From the NCBI RefSeq assembly GCF_004138495.1, contig NZ_ML142877.1:29570-42265 (forward strand): a stretch of DNA of 12,696 nucleotides. Direction: 5' to 3'. A program made the translations under genes and the position numbers. Source of the DNA: Phytoactinopolyspora endophytica (GTDB taxonomy: Bacteria; Actinomycetota; Actinomycetes; Jiangellales; Jiangellaceae). How positions within the stretch are numbered: the stretch's first letter is position 1; each line of letters begins with the position of its first letter. Under the pieces are notes generated by a model. That model did not search any database. It saw nothing but the letters and a program-made list of their open reading frames with translations, and had not been told where the DNA came from. Positions 7,302-12,696 of the stretch are shown here, piece by piece.

Positions 7302-7466
7302 CGCCTGCGACGAGGTCTGACGGCCGAGGCGATTCATCTCGCCCGCATCCTGGTCCGCCGGATGCCGACGGAGCCCGAGGCCAGGGCCGCCTATGAGCAG
7401 GCGTTGGGGCTGGCGCCGACAGAGGCCGAACGGCGCCATCTAGCCGGCCGCCTCCGAGAGCTCTGA
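7302..7466 (+). pseudogene. Remnant of an ECF RNA polymerase sigma factor (DUF6596/ECF42-like), internally deleted
   Basis: The frame reads LRRGLTAEAIHLARILVRRM, then PTEPEARAAYEQALGLA and TEAERRHLAGRLREL before TGA 7464-7466. The first part resembles the start of the C-terminal extension of ECF42-type sigma factors (L..EAIRLxRLLxxLMPDEPE). The second part resembles the very end of the same extension (AYxxALxLxxNxxERxxLxxRL). In intact members these segments lie well over a hundred residues apart, and sigma regions 2 and 4 precede them. Here they are fused at EPEA/RAAY and both sigma regions are missing. I infer a decayed gene with an internal deletion. The frame is open back to 7143 but that part is arginine-rich and not recognisable. 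Family matching is from memory of the pattern. Confidence 0.5.
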
Positions 7467-7552
7467 CCGTACCGCTGACCCCGCGATGCCGATCCACCCG
7501 CAACGCCTCGGTCAACAGCAGGCACGCGCTCGACGATCGAAAGGACGACACC

Positions 7553-8236
7553 GTGATCACCAAGACACCAGCGCCGTCGTCGACGGCCATAGGCGATGTC
7601 GGCGGGCTCGCCGGTCCGGCGGCGGGGCTCCTTTTCACGACAGCAATCGCCGGCGCCGGCCGGCTGGCGAAGGACCCCTTCCCAGGGCCGGGCTCGTCGG
7701 CCGAGGTCATCCGCACCTACTACCGCGGGAGCACCCGGGCGGCTCGCTTCAACGTGGCCTGCCAGGCGTTGTCGATCCTGGCGCAGTCGCGGTATGTGGT
7801 CGCCATGGCGCGAGTCGCGTCGCGGCATCGGACGCACCCTAGGGTGCTCACCGGAGCAGTCTTGGTCGCCGGAAGCGCTGCGGTTGCCGCGCTTGCGACG
7901 TCAGCTGTCATCCAAGCCAGCCTGACCGTGCCGAAGGACGACCGTACCGACGACGAGGTTCTGGCAACGACACGACGCGTGTTCTTGGCGGGAGGGCCGG
8001 TCCACGGCGTGGTGTACGGTGCTTTCACCGCAGCGACAGCGGTCGCCGCGCACAACACGCGGCTTCTCGGCAGGACTGGCGCGGTCCTCGGTGCGCTCTC
8101 AACGACGGCCAACCTGATCACCCCCGCGTACTTCCGGTGGGAGCCCACCGGATGGATGATCCCCATCGGCCGGTTTAGCGGCTACCTCCTCAGCGGCGTG
8201 ATCGGAGCCCGCCTCGCGACCAGGAGGAGAAGATGA
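7553..8236 (+). CDS. Multi-pass membrane protein of unknown function
   Basis: I do not recognise a named family in this 227-aa protein. Hydrophobic segments lie near residues 18-36, 63-82 (weaker), 97-119, 144-166, 171-190 and 203-221, suggesting five or six membrane helices. The C-terminus is basic (ATRRRR). A loop at about 121-143 is charged (VPKDDRTDDEV), and a short motif YFRWEPTGW lies before the last helix. The GTG start at 7553 is supported by AAAGGA (7540-7545), seven bases upstream. It lies 86 bp after the sigma-factor remnant; membrane proteins next to ECF sigma genes are often regulatory or target genes, but a link is unproven. Its last codons contain AGGAGG (8222-8227) and overlap a further ATG by ATGA. 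Confidence 0.8.
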   Translation: MITKTPAPSSTAIGDVGGLAGPAAGLLFTTAIAGAGRLAKDPFPGPGSSAEVIRTYYRGSTRAARFNVACQALSILAQSRYVVAMARVASRHRTHPRVLTGAVLVAGSAAVAALATSAVIQASLTVPKDDRTDDEVLATTRRVFLAGGPVHGVVYGAFTAATAVAAHNTRLLGRTGAVLGALSTTANLITPAYFRWEPTGWMIPIGRFSGYLLSGVIGARLATRRRR

Positions 8237-8379
8237 CTCAGTTTCTCCACGAGCCCCTGAGCCCACAGAATAGGCCGCGCTCTACGGGAACTGAAAACCC
8301 GTATTGCCAACGACGTAACCTGGCGTCAGGCAAGTTCCGGGCCGCTGGCGAAGGGCCCACTGCCCCACCGCAGTCATGA
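8233..8379 (+). pseudogene. Short ORF (48 aa) coupled to the membrane protein, probable truncated gene start
   Basis: ATG 8233 overlaps the membrane-protein stop as ATGA, with AGGAGG (8222-8227) five bases ahead, the typical layout of a second operon gene. The product begins MTQFLHEPLSPQNRP but then turns into low-information sequence and stops at 8377-8379, inside the 3' end of the opposing AcnX small-subunit gene. It lacks domains or membrane segments. The well-formed start with a poor body suggests the 5' stub of a gene whose remainder was replaced when the minus-strand unit became adjacent. A genuine small protein is the alternative. Confidence 0.35.
8283..8303. terminator. Hairpin between convergent membrane-protein and AcnX genes
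   Basis: TACGGG (8283-8288) and CCCGTA (8298-8303) pair perfectly around a 9-base, A-rich loop. It lies 47 bp beyond the membrane-protein stop and 71 bp beyond the AcnX small-subunit stop on the other strand. It may end transcription from one or both sides. No T-run follows. Confidence 0.35.
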
Positions 8380-8784
8380 CCGGTCGAGGACAGTGACGAC
8401 GCCGGCGTCCGCGTCCACCCGCGCCCGGTCGCCGGTACGGATCAGGCAGGTCGGGTCCCGGTCGCACTCCACGACGGTGGGTATCCGGGTGACGATGGCG
8501 CCGAGCACCGCCTTCGTGGTCACCGTGGTGAAGACCATCGCCAACGGCGCCGTACCCATCAGCCGAGTGCTCTGGAAGAAGCCGGCCCAGCCGGATGACC
8601 CCTTGGCTCCCGGAAAGACGAGCACTGTGCCGGTGAAACACTCCCCGAACAGCTCGTGCCGAGGCTCGATGATCACGCCGCGGGCAGGATCGATGCCTCC
8701 GAATCCCGAAATCTCCTCGGTCGAGACCAAGGCCGGCCCTTCGACCACGCCGGGCACGATCCCACGTCCGGAGAATGTCAGCAC
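8374..8784 (-). CDS. Aconitase X small (swivel-domain) subunit, DUF126
   Basis: This is the 136-aa swivel-domain partner of the aconitase X large subunit, the usual size for a stand-alone DUF126 protein. The sequence matches the family layout: GRGIVPGVVEGPALVSTEEI (7-26), FGGIDPARGVI, then VFPGAKGSSGWAGF (57-70), whose KGSS loop carries the conserved serine expected to act in dehydration, and TTKAVLGAIVTRIPTV. The frame is open far upstream on the opposite side of the large-subunit gene, but the swivel homology starts at LTFSGRG. GTG 8784-8782 fits this and overlaps the large-subunit stop (GTGCTGA), with GGGGAG upstream. The overlap implies coupled translation and a 1:1 complex. In bacteria such complexes include cis-3-hydroxy-L-proline dehydratase; in archaea, mevalonate-5-phosphate dehydratase. 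The substrate here is undecided. Confidence 0.9.
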   Translation of the reverse strand: MLTFSGRGIVPGVVEGPALVSTEEISGFGGIDPARGVIIEPRHELFGECFTGTVLVFPGAKGSSGWAGFFQSTRLMGTAPLAMVFTTVTTKAVLGAIVTRIPTVVECDRDPTCLIRTGDRARVDADAGVVTVLDRS

Positions 8785-10064
8785 GGGGCAAGCTCCCCGC
8801 GCCACACTCCTGTGATCGCCGCATCGATGCACTCGTCCAGGGTGCCGAACCATCCCTCGATCCCGAGGATGGCGGGCAGGTAATGCACCTGCTTGGCGCT
8901 GTCGGACACGAAGACCCGTGTCCCGTCGGGCGCAGCCTTGGACATGGCAGGACAGGAGTCGGTGAGCAGCTTGCCGCCGGCGTCGGTGATCACGCGGTCG
9001 TATCCGCTGCGCGCCGCAGCGGCGAACAAGGCCGGAGGCGTCATGATCCACAACTCGACGTCGGAATGGATCTTCCGGCCTTCCAAGCGCCGCGCGACGG
9101 CCTCGATCTGCTCCAGCGACGCGTGCGGGCAACCGAGCAACACGAAGTCGACGTCGGTGGAGGAGCCCTGGTCGTTGAGCCTCTCGTAGACCTGCCGCCG
9201 CTCGCGTGGTCCGTAGCCGATCTCTTCCTGCGGTGTGCGGGCGGAGAAGGCGTCGCCGATACTTCCTGCCTCGGGTGTGATGCCCGGGATGTGGTACAGC
9301 TCCACGCCTCCGCTCGTCGCGGCCGCGGCGCCGAAATGCTTCAGATCGGCGAGGTCCGGCTGTGTCCAGCCACCCGTGATGACCGGTCGCCCCTCGCCGA
9401 CGGCCTCGCCGACGAAGTACCCGAACAGGCCCCATTCGGCGAAGGCGGTCAGCTCGACGTCCGTGCGGATGAGATGGGTACCGAGGCGGTTCTCCGGGAC
9501 GTGGTTGCCCCAGTACGGGATGCGCCCGGTCAGGCTCGCGGCACCGGTCGACGCCGCTCCCTCGCAGTTCGTCCGGGCGCCGAGCACCGAGTTGCAGTAC
9601 ACCACCGCGGAGGACTCCATCCACGCGCAGTGCTCGCCGCGGACGGGTAGATTCCCCACCTGGTACGGCGTGCAGGTGGCGAGGATGTTGACGCCCTTGT
9701 CGCTGTAGTACGCCTCGGCGTCGCTCTGCAGCTCGATGTTCGCGTCGGGATAGCCGGTCAGGCCACGGGCGTCCTCGCCGAAGCCGTGCTGCAGCTGGCA
9801 GGTGGGAACCTTCATCCGAGGAATGTCGATGTCCTCGTCGCAGTCGAGGTTGATGACGGCGAACGCCTTCGCCCACCCTCCCTCCTCGACGAGCTTCGCC
9901 TTGGCCGGGGACGGCTGCGTCATCGTGCCGGCGACGTTGCGCGTCTCGCAGAGACGTTCCGCGCCCAAGGCCTCCCCGTAGCGGACGAGCAGGTCCATGG
10001 CGGCAGCGACGGCGGCGCCCTCCTTGCCGTCACGCATCCGCTTCTCTTCCTCGGTGAGGAACAT
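8778..10064 (-). CDS. Aconitase X catalytic large subunit, DUF521 (dehydratase)
   Basis: This is the iron-dependent catalytic subunit of an AcnX dehydratase, 428 aa. It opens MFLTEEEKRMRDG, the family's typical N-terminus. Conserved features are RNVAGTMTQPSPAKA (about 42-56), CTPY with Cys131, NSVLGARTNCEG (158-169), GCPHASLEQI (311-320) and DSCPAM (369-374). These cysteines are the expected iron/iron-sulfur ligands. Start choice: GTG 10070 is also in frame but lies inside the ribosome binding site. GGAGG (10074-10070) precedes ATG 10064 by five bases, so that ATG is preferred. Downstream, the small subunit overlaps by seven bases. Upstream, a 164-bp leader holds a long inverted repeat. Bacterial AcnX proteins with known activity dehydrate cis-3-hydroxy-L-proline. 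Because subunits are separate and neighbours differ from classic hydroxyproline loci in showing no racemase or ProC-like reductase here, the substrate stays open. Confidence 0.92.
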   Translation of the reverse strand: MFLTEEEKRMRDGKEGAAVAAAMDLLVRYGEALGAERLCETRNVAGTMTQPSPAKAKLVEEGGWAKAFAVINLDCDEDIDIPRMKVPTCQLQHGFGEDARGLTGYPDANIELQSDAEAYYSDKGVNILATCTPYQVGNLPVRGEHCAWMESSAVVYCNSVLGARTNCEGAASTGAASLTGRIPYWGNHVPENRLGTHLIRTDVELTAFAEWGLFGYFVGEAVGEGRPVITGGWTQPDLADLKHFGAAAATSGGVELYHIPGITPEAGSIGDAFSARTPQEEIGYGPRERRQVYERLNDQGSSTDVDFVLLGCPHASLEQIEAVARRLEGRKIHSDVELWIMTPPALFAAAARSGYDRVITDAGGKLLTDSCPAMSKAAPDGTRVFVSDSAKQVHYLPAILGIEGWFGTLDECIDAAITGVWRGELAPC

Positions 10065-10076
10065 CGTCACCTCCTC
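10065..10076 (-). promoter_or_regulatory. Ribosome binding site fixing the AcnX large-subunit start
   Basis: On the minus strand AGAGGAGGTGACG leads into ATG 10064. GAGGAGGTGA is almost fully complementary to the 16S rRNA 3' end and is placed five bases before this ATG. The alternative GTG at 10070 would begin within the binding site itself. Confidence 0.75.
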
Positions 10077-10096
10077 TGATTGTTCATGCTTGTTCT

Positions 10097-10206
10097 GGAA
10101 CTCCCGGGAGAGGAATCTGGAGGCTCAAGCCCAACCGGGCCACAGATCGTCCGAGCTGACACAGATACGCAACCAGGTGCCTCCAGATTGCTCTCGCGGG
10201 AGTTCC
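10097..10206. repeat. Long inverted repeat in the AcnX leader
   Basis: Arm 10097-10124 (starts GGAACTCCCGGGAGAG, ends GGAGGC) is complementary to arm 10179-10206 (starts GCCTCCAGATTG, ends GGGAGTTCC) in 26 of 28 positions; the two mismatches are both G opposite G. The 54-bp loop contains a nested GCCC-AACC-GGGC hairpin (10129-10140). It lies between the FAD oxidoreductase stop and the AcnX start, in genes read on the minus strand. The outer bases TTCT and GGGA partly extend the match, and CTTG stands four bases outside each arm (10089-10092, 10211-10214). It may be a small non-autonomous mobile repeat, an intercistronic mRNA-stability element or an attenuator. Confidence 0.85.
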
Positions 10207-10220
10207 GGGACTTGAGCCTC
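10120..10220. repeat. Second, crossing inverted repeat GAGGCTCAAG / CTTGAGCCTC
   Basis: GAGGCTCAAG (10120-10129) and CTTGAGCCTC (10211-10220) are perfect 10-bp complements, followed inward by CCC and GGG with a one-base bulge. The left copy shares bases 10120-10124 with the larger inverted repeat, while the right copy lies outside that repeat's right arm. The two pairings therefore cross: in RNA they would compete or form a pseudoknot. Alternatively the sequence reads as modular copies of one repeat unit in both orientations. Confidence 0.75.
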
Positions 10221-10228
10221 GATTTCCG

Positions 10229-11608
10229 TCATGCGATGCCGGCTGGCTGGTCGTCGGGTGCCAGCTCGGTACCGAGATAGGCGCCGTCGGCGGTCAGGCG
10301 GCGCTGAAGTTCAGCGACGTCGACGTCCCCGACCGGAACCTTCGCCGAGAGGGCAAGGTCGGCGGCTGTGCCCGCTGCCTGCCCCATGGCGAAGCACGGC
10401 CCGGTCACCCGGGCGGAGGACTGACCCCCCTGCGTCATTGATGCGCACCGGCCCACGACGTACAGGTTGTTCACGCCCTGCGGGACGATCATCCGGAACG
10501 GGAGCTGGTTGAACCCTCGCGAGTCCTCGGCCGCCGGGAAGCGGAACTCGACGGTGCCCGCCACGTGCGCCTCCACTGGCCAGCCGTTGACACCGATCGC
10601 GTCCGGGAAGTTCACGCAGTGCAGGATGTCCTCCTCCCGCAACTGATAGGTGCCGATGATGCGCCGGGTCTCCCGGATCCCGACCTGCGGGGCGATATCG
10701 ACGACGTAGGAGTTCTCGAAACCGGGCGTGACGTTCTTGATGAAGTCGAAGGTCTCGCGCACCTGCCGCCGGCCCTGGATCTCCCCGTGGGTGAGCTGAC
10801 GGACGTCGGTACCGTCCACCGGCGACCCGTCATCGTTGCTGAGCTGGGTGAGGTTCGAGCGCCATTCGAGCTGGTTGCGTTGCGGCCGCACGATGGGCTT
10901 CTTCCGCGGAAAGCGGTGCGTGCCGGCGGCCTCCGCCTCGTCCATGAGCCGGGCGACGGTCTTCCACGCCTCGCCGGCTTTCTCCGCGTCCACGTCGTTG
11001 ATGCGGAACATCAGCGACGGGTAAAGAAGCTTCTCCGAGGTCTCGGTCGGGGCCCCGGACCAGTAGGCGAGGTCGCCGTCCCCCGAGCCGTCGATGAAGA
11101 TCTGGCCGCGGATCGCGCCGCGCCCCGACTTCGACTCGACGATCACAGCGTCGATCTCAGTGCCTCCCGTCCCGTCACGCAGCACCAGTCCGACGGCCAA
11201 GGCGTGGAAGAGGAGCTCGCCGCCGCCGGAGAGCACCAGTTCGTCAGCGGCGATCTTGTAGGCGGAGATGTCGAAGGCCTGCGCGGCGATGCGGTCTTGG
11301 ACAGACAGATGAGCGTCGTTGAGTCCGTCGAGGGCACGCAGGCGGTCCAGCAGCTCGTCGGTGTAGCCGTGGACAACCTGCCGATCCTCGCCGTGGACAC
11401 GAGCATGCAGGCCGCAGAACGTCGAGAGGCCACCCATCGTGCCGGCGCCGCCGAGGAATCCGTAGCGCTCGATCAGCAGGGTGGACCTGCCGGCACGAGA
11501 GGCCGCTGTCGCCGCCATCAGACCCGCGGGTCCGCCGCCGACCACCACGACGTCGTATTCGCCGAGAACAGGGACATCGCGGGAATGTTCGCGGACGGTC
11601 GTGTTCAT
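10229..11608 (-). CDS. FAD-dependent oxidoreductase (FAD_oxidored family)
   Basis: This is a flavoprotein of 459 aa. The N-terminal dinucleotide fold is explicit: YDVVVVGGGPAGLMAATAAS (18-37, with GGGPAG at 24-29), ending in the ribose-binding acid of LLIERYG (Glu47). FLGGAGTMGGLSTFCGL (51-67) follows and is characteristic of this family. The C-terminal cofactor segment NNLYVVGRCASMTQGGQSSA precedes RVTGPCFAMGQAAG. It has no signal peptide, so it is cytoplasmic. Start choice: the frame is open to 11866, but ATG 11608 has AGGAGGAG (11620-11613) at ideal spacing and begins ten residues before the natural fold; the extra upstream residues are arginine-rich noise. Its start overlaps the stop of a 71-codon ORF as ATGA. 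Co-orientation with AcnX suggests oxidation of the same substrate or its precursor; the actual substrate is unknown. Confidence 0.9.
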   Translation of the reverse strand: MNTTVREHSRDVPVLGEYDVVVVGGGPAGLMAATAASRAGRSTLLIERYGFLGGAGTMGGLSTFCGLHARVHGEDRQVVHGYTDELLDRLRALDGLNDAHLSVQDRIAAQAFDISAYKIAADELVLSGGGELLFHALAVGLVLRDGTGGTEIDAVIVESKSGRGAIRGQIFIDGSGDGDLAYWSGAPTETSEKLLYPSLMFRINDVDAEKAGEAWKTVARLMDEAEAAGTHRFPRKKPIVRPQRNQLEWRSNLTQLSNDDGSPVDGTDVRQLTHGEIQGRRQVRETFDFIKNVTPGFENSYVVDIAPQVGIRETRRIIGTYQLREEDILHCVNFPDAIGVNGWPVEAHVAGTVEFRFPAAEDSRGFNQLPFRMIVPQGVNNLYVVGRCASMTQGGQSSARVTGPCFAMGQAAGTAADLALSAKVPVGDVDVAELQRRLTADGAYLGTELAPDDQPAGIA

Positions 11609-11820
11609 CGAACTCCTCCTGGAGCCAGGCCGGTGCGCGGGCCGAGAACGGCGCCACAGGCGAGCGTTTGGACGGTCGTGCGGTACTGGTCCAGAAGCCC
11701 AGTGGACTCCACCTGCTTCACGTGTTCTCCTCGATCGTCGTCGGTGACGCCCTCGGGCAGGCAGAGCGCTGCCGATGCGCACGGCACACCGATGGTCCGG
11801 CTGGGAATGGACGTTTCCAT
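11605..11820 (-). CDS. Small ORF (71 aa) coupled to the FAD oxidoreductase, unknown function
   Basis: I do not recognise this product. It begins METSIPSRTIGVPCASAAL, has a central acidic stretch EGVTDDDRGEH, and ends GPRTGLAPGGVR. It has three cysteines and no membrane segment. Evidence for reality is that its stop overlaps the next gene's start as ATGA (11608-11605) and it fills most of the gap between the regulator and the oxidoreductase in the same direction. Third-position GC is moderate, lower than its neighbours. ATG 11820 has no clear ribosome binding site. An in-frame GTG at 11721 has GGAG five bases ahead and would give 38 aa (starting VKQVESTGLLDQY). Possibilities are a true small protein, a coupling leader, or a decayed gene tail. 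Confidence 0.4.
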   Translation of the reverse strand: METSIPSRTIGVPCASAALCLPEGVTDDDRGEHVKQVESTGLLDQYRTTVQTLACGAVLGPRTGLAPGGVR

Positions 11821-11884
11821 CGCAGCTGACGACGAGCAAGGTGGCTTTCGGGTCAGTGGAAGTCACGGCCCGGCCGCGGCGTGG
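11821..11884 (-). other. Short gap between the IclR gene and the small ORF
   Basis: This is where a promoter or IclR operator for the oxidoreductase/AcnX unit could lie if it is transcribed separately from the regulator. I see no good -35/-10 pair and no palindrome here. The strongest palindrome of this unit is instead inside the IclR gene's 5' end. Confidence 0.3.
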
Positions 11885-12685
11885 TCAGGCCAGACGCTGC
11901 TCCCGGGCGGTACGCTGCACGGCCCGTGCCGTGCTTTTGACGAGGTGGCCGTAGGGGATCACGGCCGATCCGCCAGGCACGATGATGGAGATGGCGCCGA
12001 GCGGCCGGCTCTCCCGGTCGAGTACGGGCGCACCGATAGCCAGCAGCGGGGCGGTCTTGCGGTCGTTCACGGCGTAGCCCTCCGCGCGTACCTGTGCCAG
12101 TTCACGCCGGATCGTCGCGGGCGAGTTCCGTCCGGTGCAACCTTGGTGTTCGAGGTCTGCCAGGTAGTTCTCCTGGAACTCGGCGCCCGAGAAAGCGAGA
12201 ATCGCCATGCCGACCGCGACGATGTGCAACGGGTCTCGCTGGCCGACCCGGGGGCGTTCCTTGCCGGTGCCGCGGGGCCGGAGGCTCTCGACCATCGTGA
12301 CCTCGCCATCGTGCTGGATGCCGAGGTGGATCGGCAGCCCGGTGGTGGCGTACAGGTCCTGCATGAACGGCAACGTCACCCGTTGGATGCCGTATGTCTT
12401 CGGCGTGAGGAGTCCGAACTCCCACACGTCCACACCGATGCATAGATGATCGTCCCGGTCCCGCTCGAGCATGCCCAGCTCGAGTAGCTCGGCCACCATC
12501 CGATGGGTGGTCGACAACGGGATGCCTGAGCGCCGGCTGAGATCGGACAAGGTGAGCCGGGTGTGTTCGTAGTCGAAGGACGAGAGCAGGCGGTGGAGTC
12601 GTTCTAGCGAGGAGCGCCGCTTCGTTCCCACACCGATCGGCTGGTCGGTGTGGGAACGAGGGCGTTCGACGGCTTCGGAGGTCAC
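11885..12685 (-). CDS. IclR-family transcriptional regulator (start uncertain)
   Basis: This is a 266-aa DNA-binding regulator with both IclR domains. The winged helix-turn-helix spans about 25-82 (SLERLHRLLSSFDYEHTRLT, then LSDLSRRSGIPLSTTHRMV and ELLELGMLER). The effector-binding domain spans about 95-260, with HIVAVGMAILAF (154-165), EGYAVNDRKTAPLLAIGAPV (202-221) and LGAISIIVPG (229-238). The family binds small organic or aromatic acids and controls nearby catabolic genes, here presumably the oxidoreductase/AcnX unit. The GTG at 12685 lacks a strong ribosome binding site and the frame stays open to the window edge, so the true start may lie beyond 12696. Alternatively it may be GTG 12631, downstream of a perfect palindrome; that would trim a poorly conserved 18-residue tail. 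Confidence 0.9.
   Translation of the reverse strand: MTSEAVERPRSHTDQPIGVGTKRRSSLERLHRLLSSFDYEHTRLTLSDLSRRSGIPLSTTHRMVAELLELGMLERDRDDHLCIGVDVWEFGLLTPKTYGIQRVTLPFMQDLYATTGLPIHLGIQHDGEVTMVESLRPRGTGKERPRVGQRDPLHIVAVGMAILAFSGAEFQENYLADLEHQGCTGRNSPATIRRELAQVRAEGYAVNDRKTAPLLAIGAPVLDRESRPLGAISIIVPGGSAVIPYGHLVKSTARAVQRTAREQRLA
12622..12659. promoter_or_regulatory. Perfect 15-bp inverted repeat at the IclR gene 5' end
   Basis: TCGTTCCCACACCGA (12622-12636) and TCGGTGTGGGAACGA (12645-12659) are exact complements separated by eight bases (TCGGCTGG). If the IclR start is GTG 12685, the repeat is inside codons of residues about 9-22. If the start is GTG 12631 it would lie across the translation start. Such a long perfect palindrome fits an autoregulatory operator or a translation-blocking hairpin. 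Binding by this IclR protein is inferred. Confidence 0.7.
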
Positions 12686-12696
12686 AGGCCGCTCAA

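Noticed and set aside
8374..9876. A 500-codon minus-strand frame that would fuse a long N-terminus to the AcnX small subunit
   Set aside because: Residues before the swivel domain are arginine-rich shadow of the large-subunit gene. The family match begins at GTG 8784.
10097..10206. The inverted repeat as a CRISPR unit or intact insertion sequence
   Set aside because: Only one inverted pair exists, without regular direct repeats and spacers, and the 54-bp interior cannot encode a transposase. At most it is a non-autonomous repeat.
11609..11866. N-terminal extension of the FAD oxidoreductase to 545 aa
   Set aside because: The extension is arginine/proline-rich and unlike any flavoprotein N-terminus. 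The dinucleotide fold starts soon after ATG 11608, which has an ideal AGGAGGAG site.

Overview
The window is GC-rich, with strong G/C preference at third codon positions, GTG starts, AGGAGG-type ribosome binding sites, an F420-type (LLM) oxidoreductase and a remnant that resembles an actinobacterial ECF sigma factor. This points to a high-GC actinobacterium, probably a soil-type genus. I cannot name the genus from sequence alone. No RNA genes, CRISPR arrays, transposase genes or replication origins are visible.

Left part (1-5351, all plus strand): two unrelated solute importers stand back to back. First come the end of an oligopeptide/dipeptide importer ATPase (its N-terminus lies outside the window) and its cluster-5 solute-binding lipoprotein. 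After a 134-bp gap with a small hairpin comes a complete NitT/TauT-type importer: lipoprotein binding protein, ATPase and permease, the last two separated by one base. A minus-strand TetR regulator (5376-6017) converges on the permease. An imperfect hairpin sits across the junction.

Middle (6018-8380): the TetR gene is divergent from a small 34-codon reading frame plus an LLM-class F420-dependent oxidoreductase. A 24-bp palindrome in the divergent region is a good candidate operator. Downstream lie the apparent collapsed remnant of a SigJ/ECF42-like sigma factor, a multi-pass membrane protein of unknown function, and a short reading frame joined to it by an ATGA overlap.

Right part (8374-12696, all minus strand): a probable catabolic unit reads from the right edge leftwards. 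It holds an IclR-family regulator, a 71-codon small ORF, an FAD-dependent oxidoreductase, and the large and small subunits of an aconitase X (AcnX) dehydratase. The small ORF overlaps the oxidoreductase start by ATGA, and the two AcnX subunits overlap by 7 bases. IclR regulators usually respond to small organic acids, and bacterial AcnX enzymes include cis-3-hydroxy-L-proline dehydratase. The inferred role is therefore oxidation and dehydration of a hydroxylated carboxylic or imino acid, substrate unknown. The importers on the left could feed this or other pathways, but nothing in the sequence ties them together.

The most unusual non-coding structures are a modular inverted repeat (26 of 28 bp matched, plus a crossing 10-bp repeat) in the leader of the AcnX genes, and a perfect 15-bp inverted repeat inside the N-terminal codons of the IclR gene.
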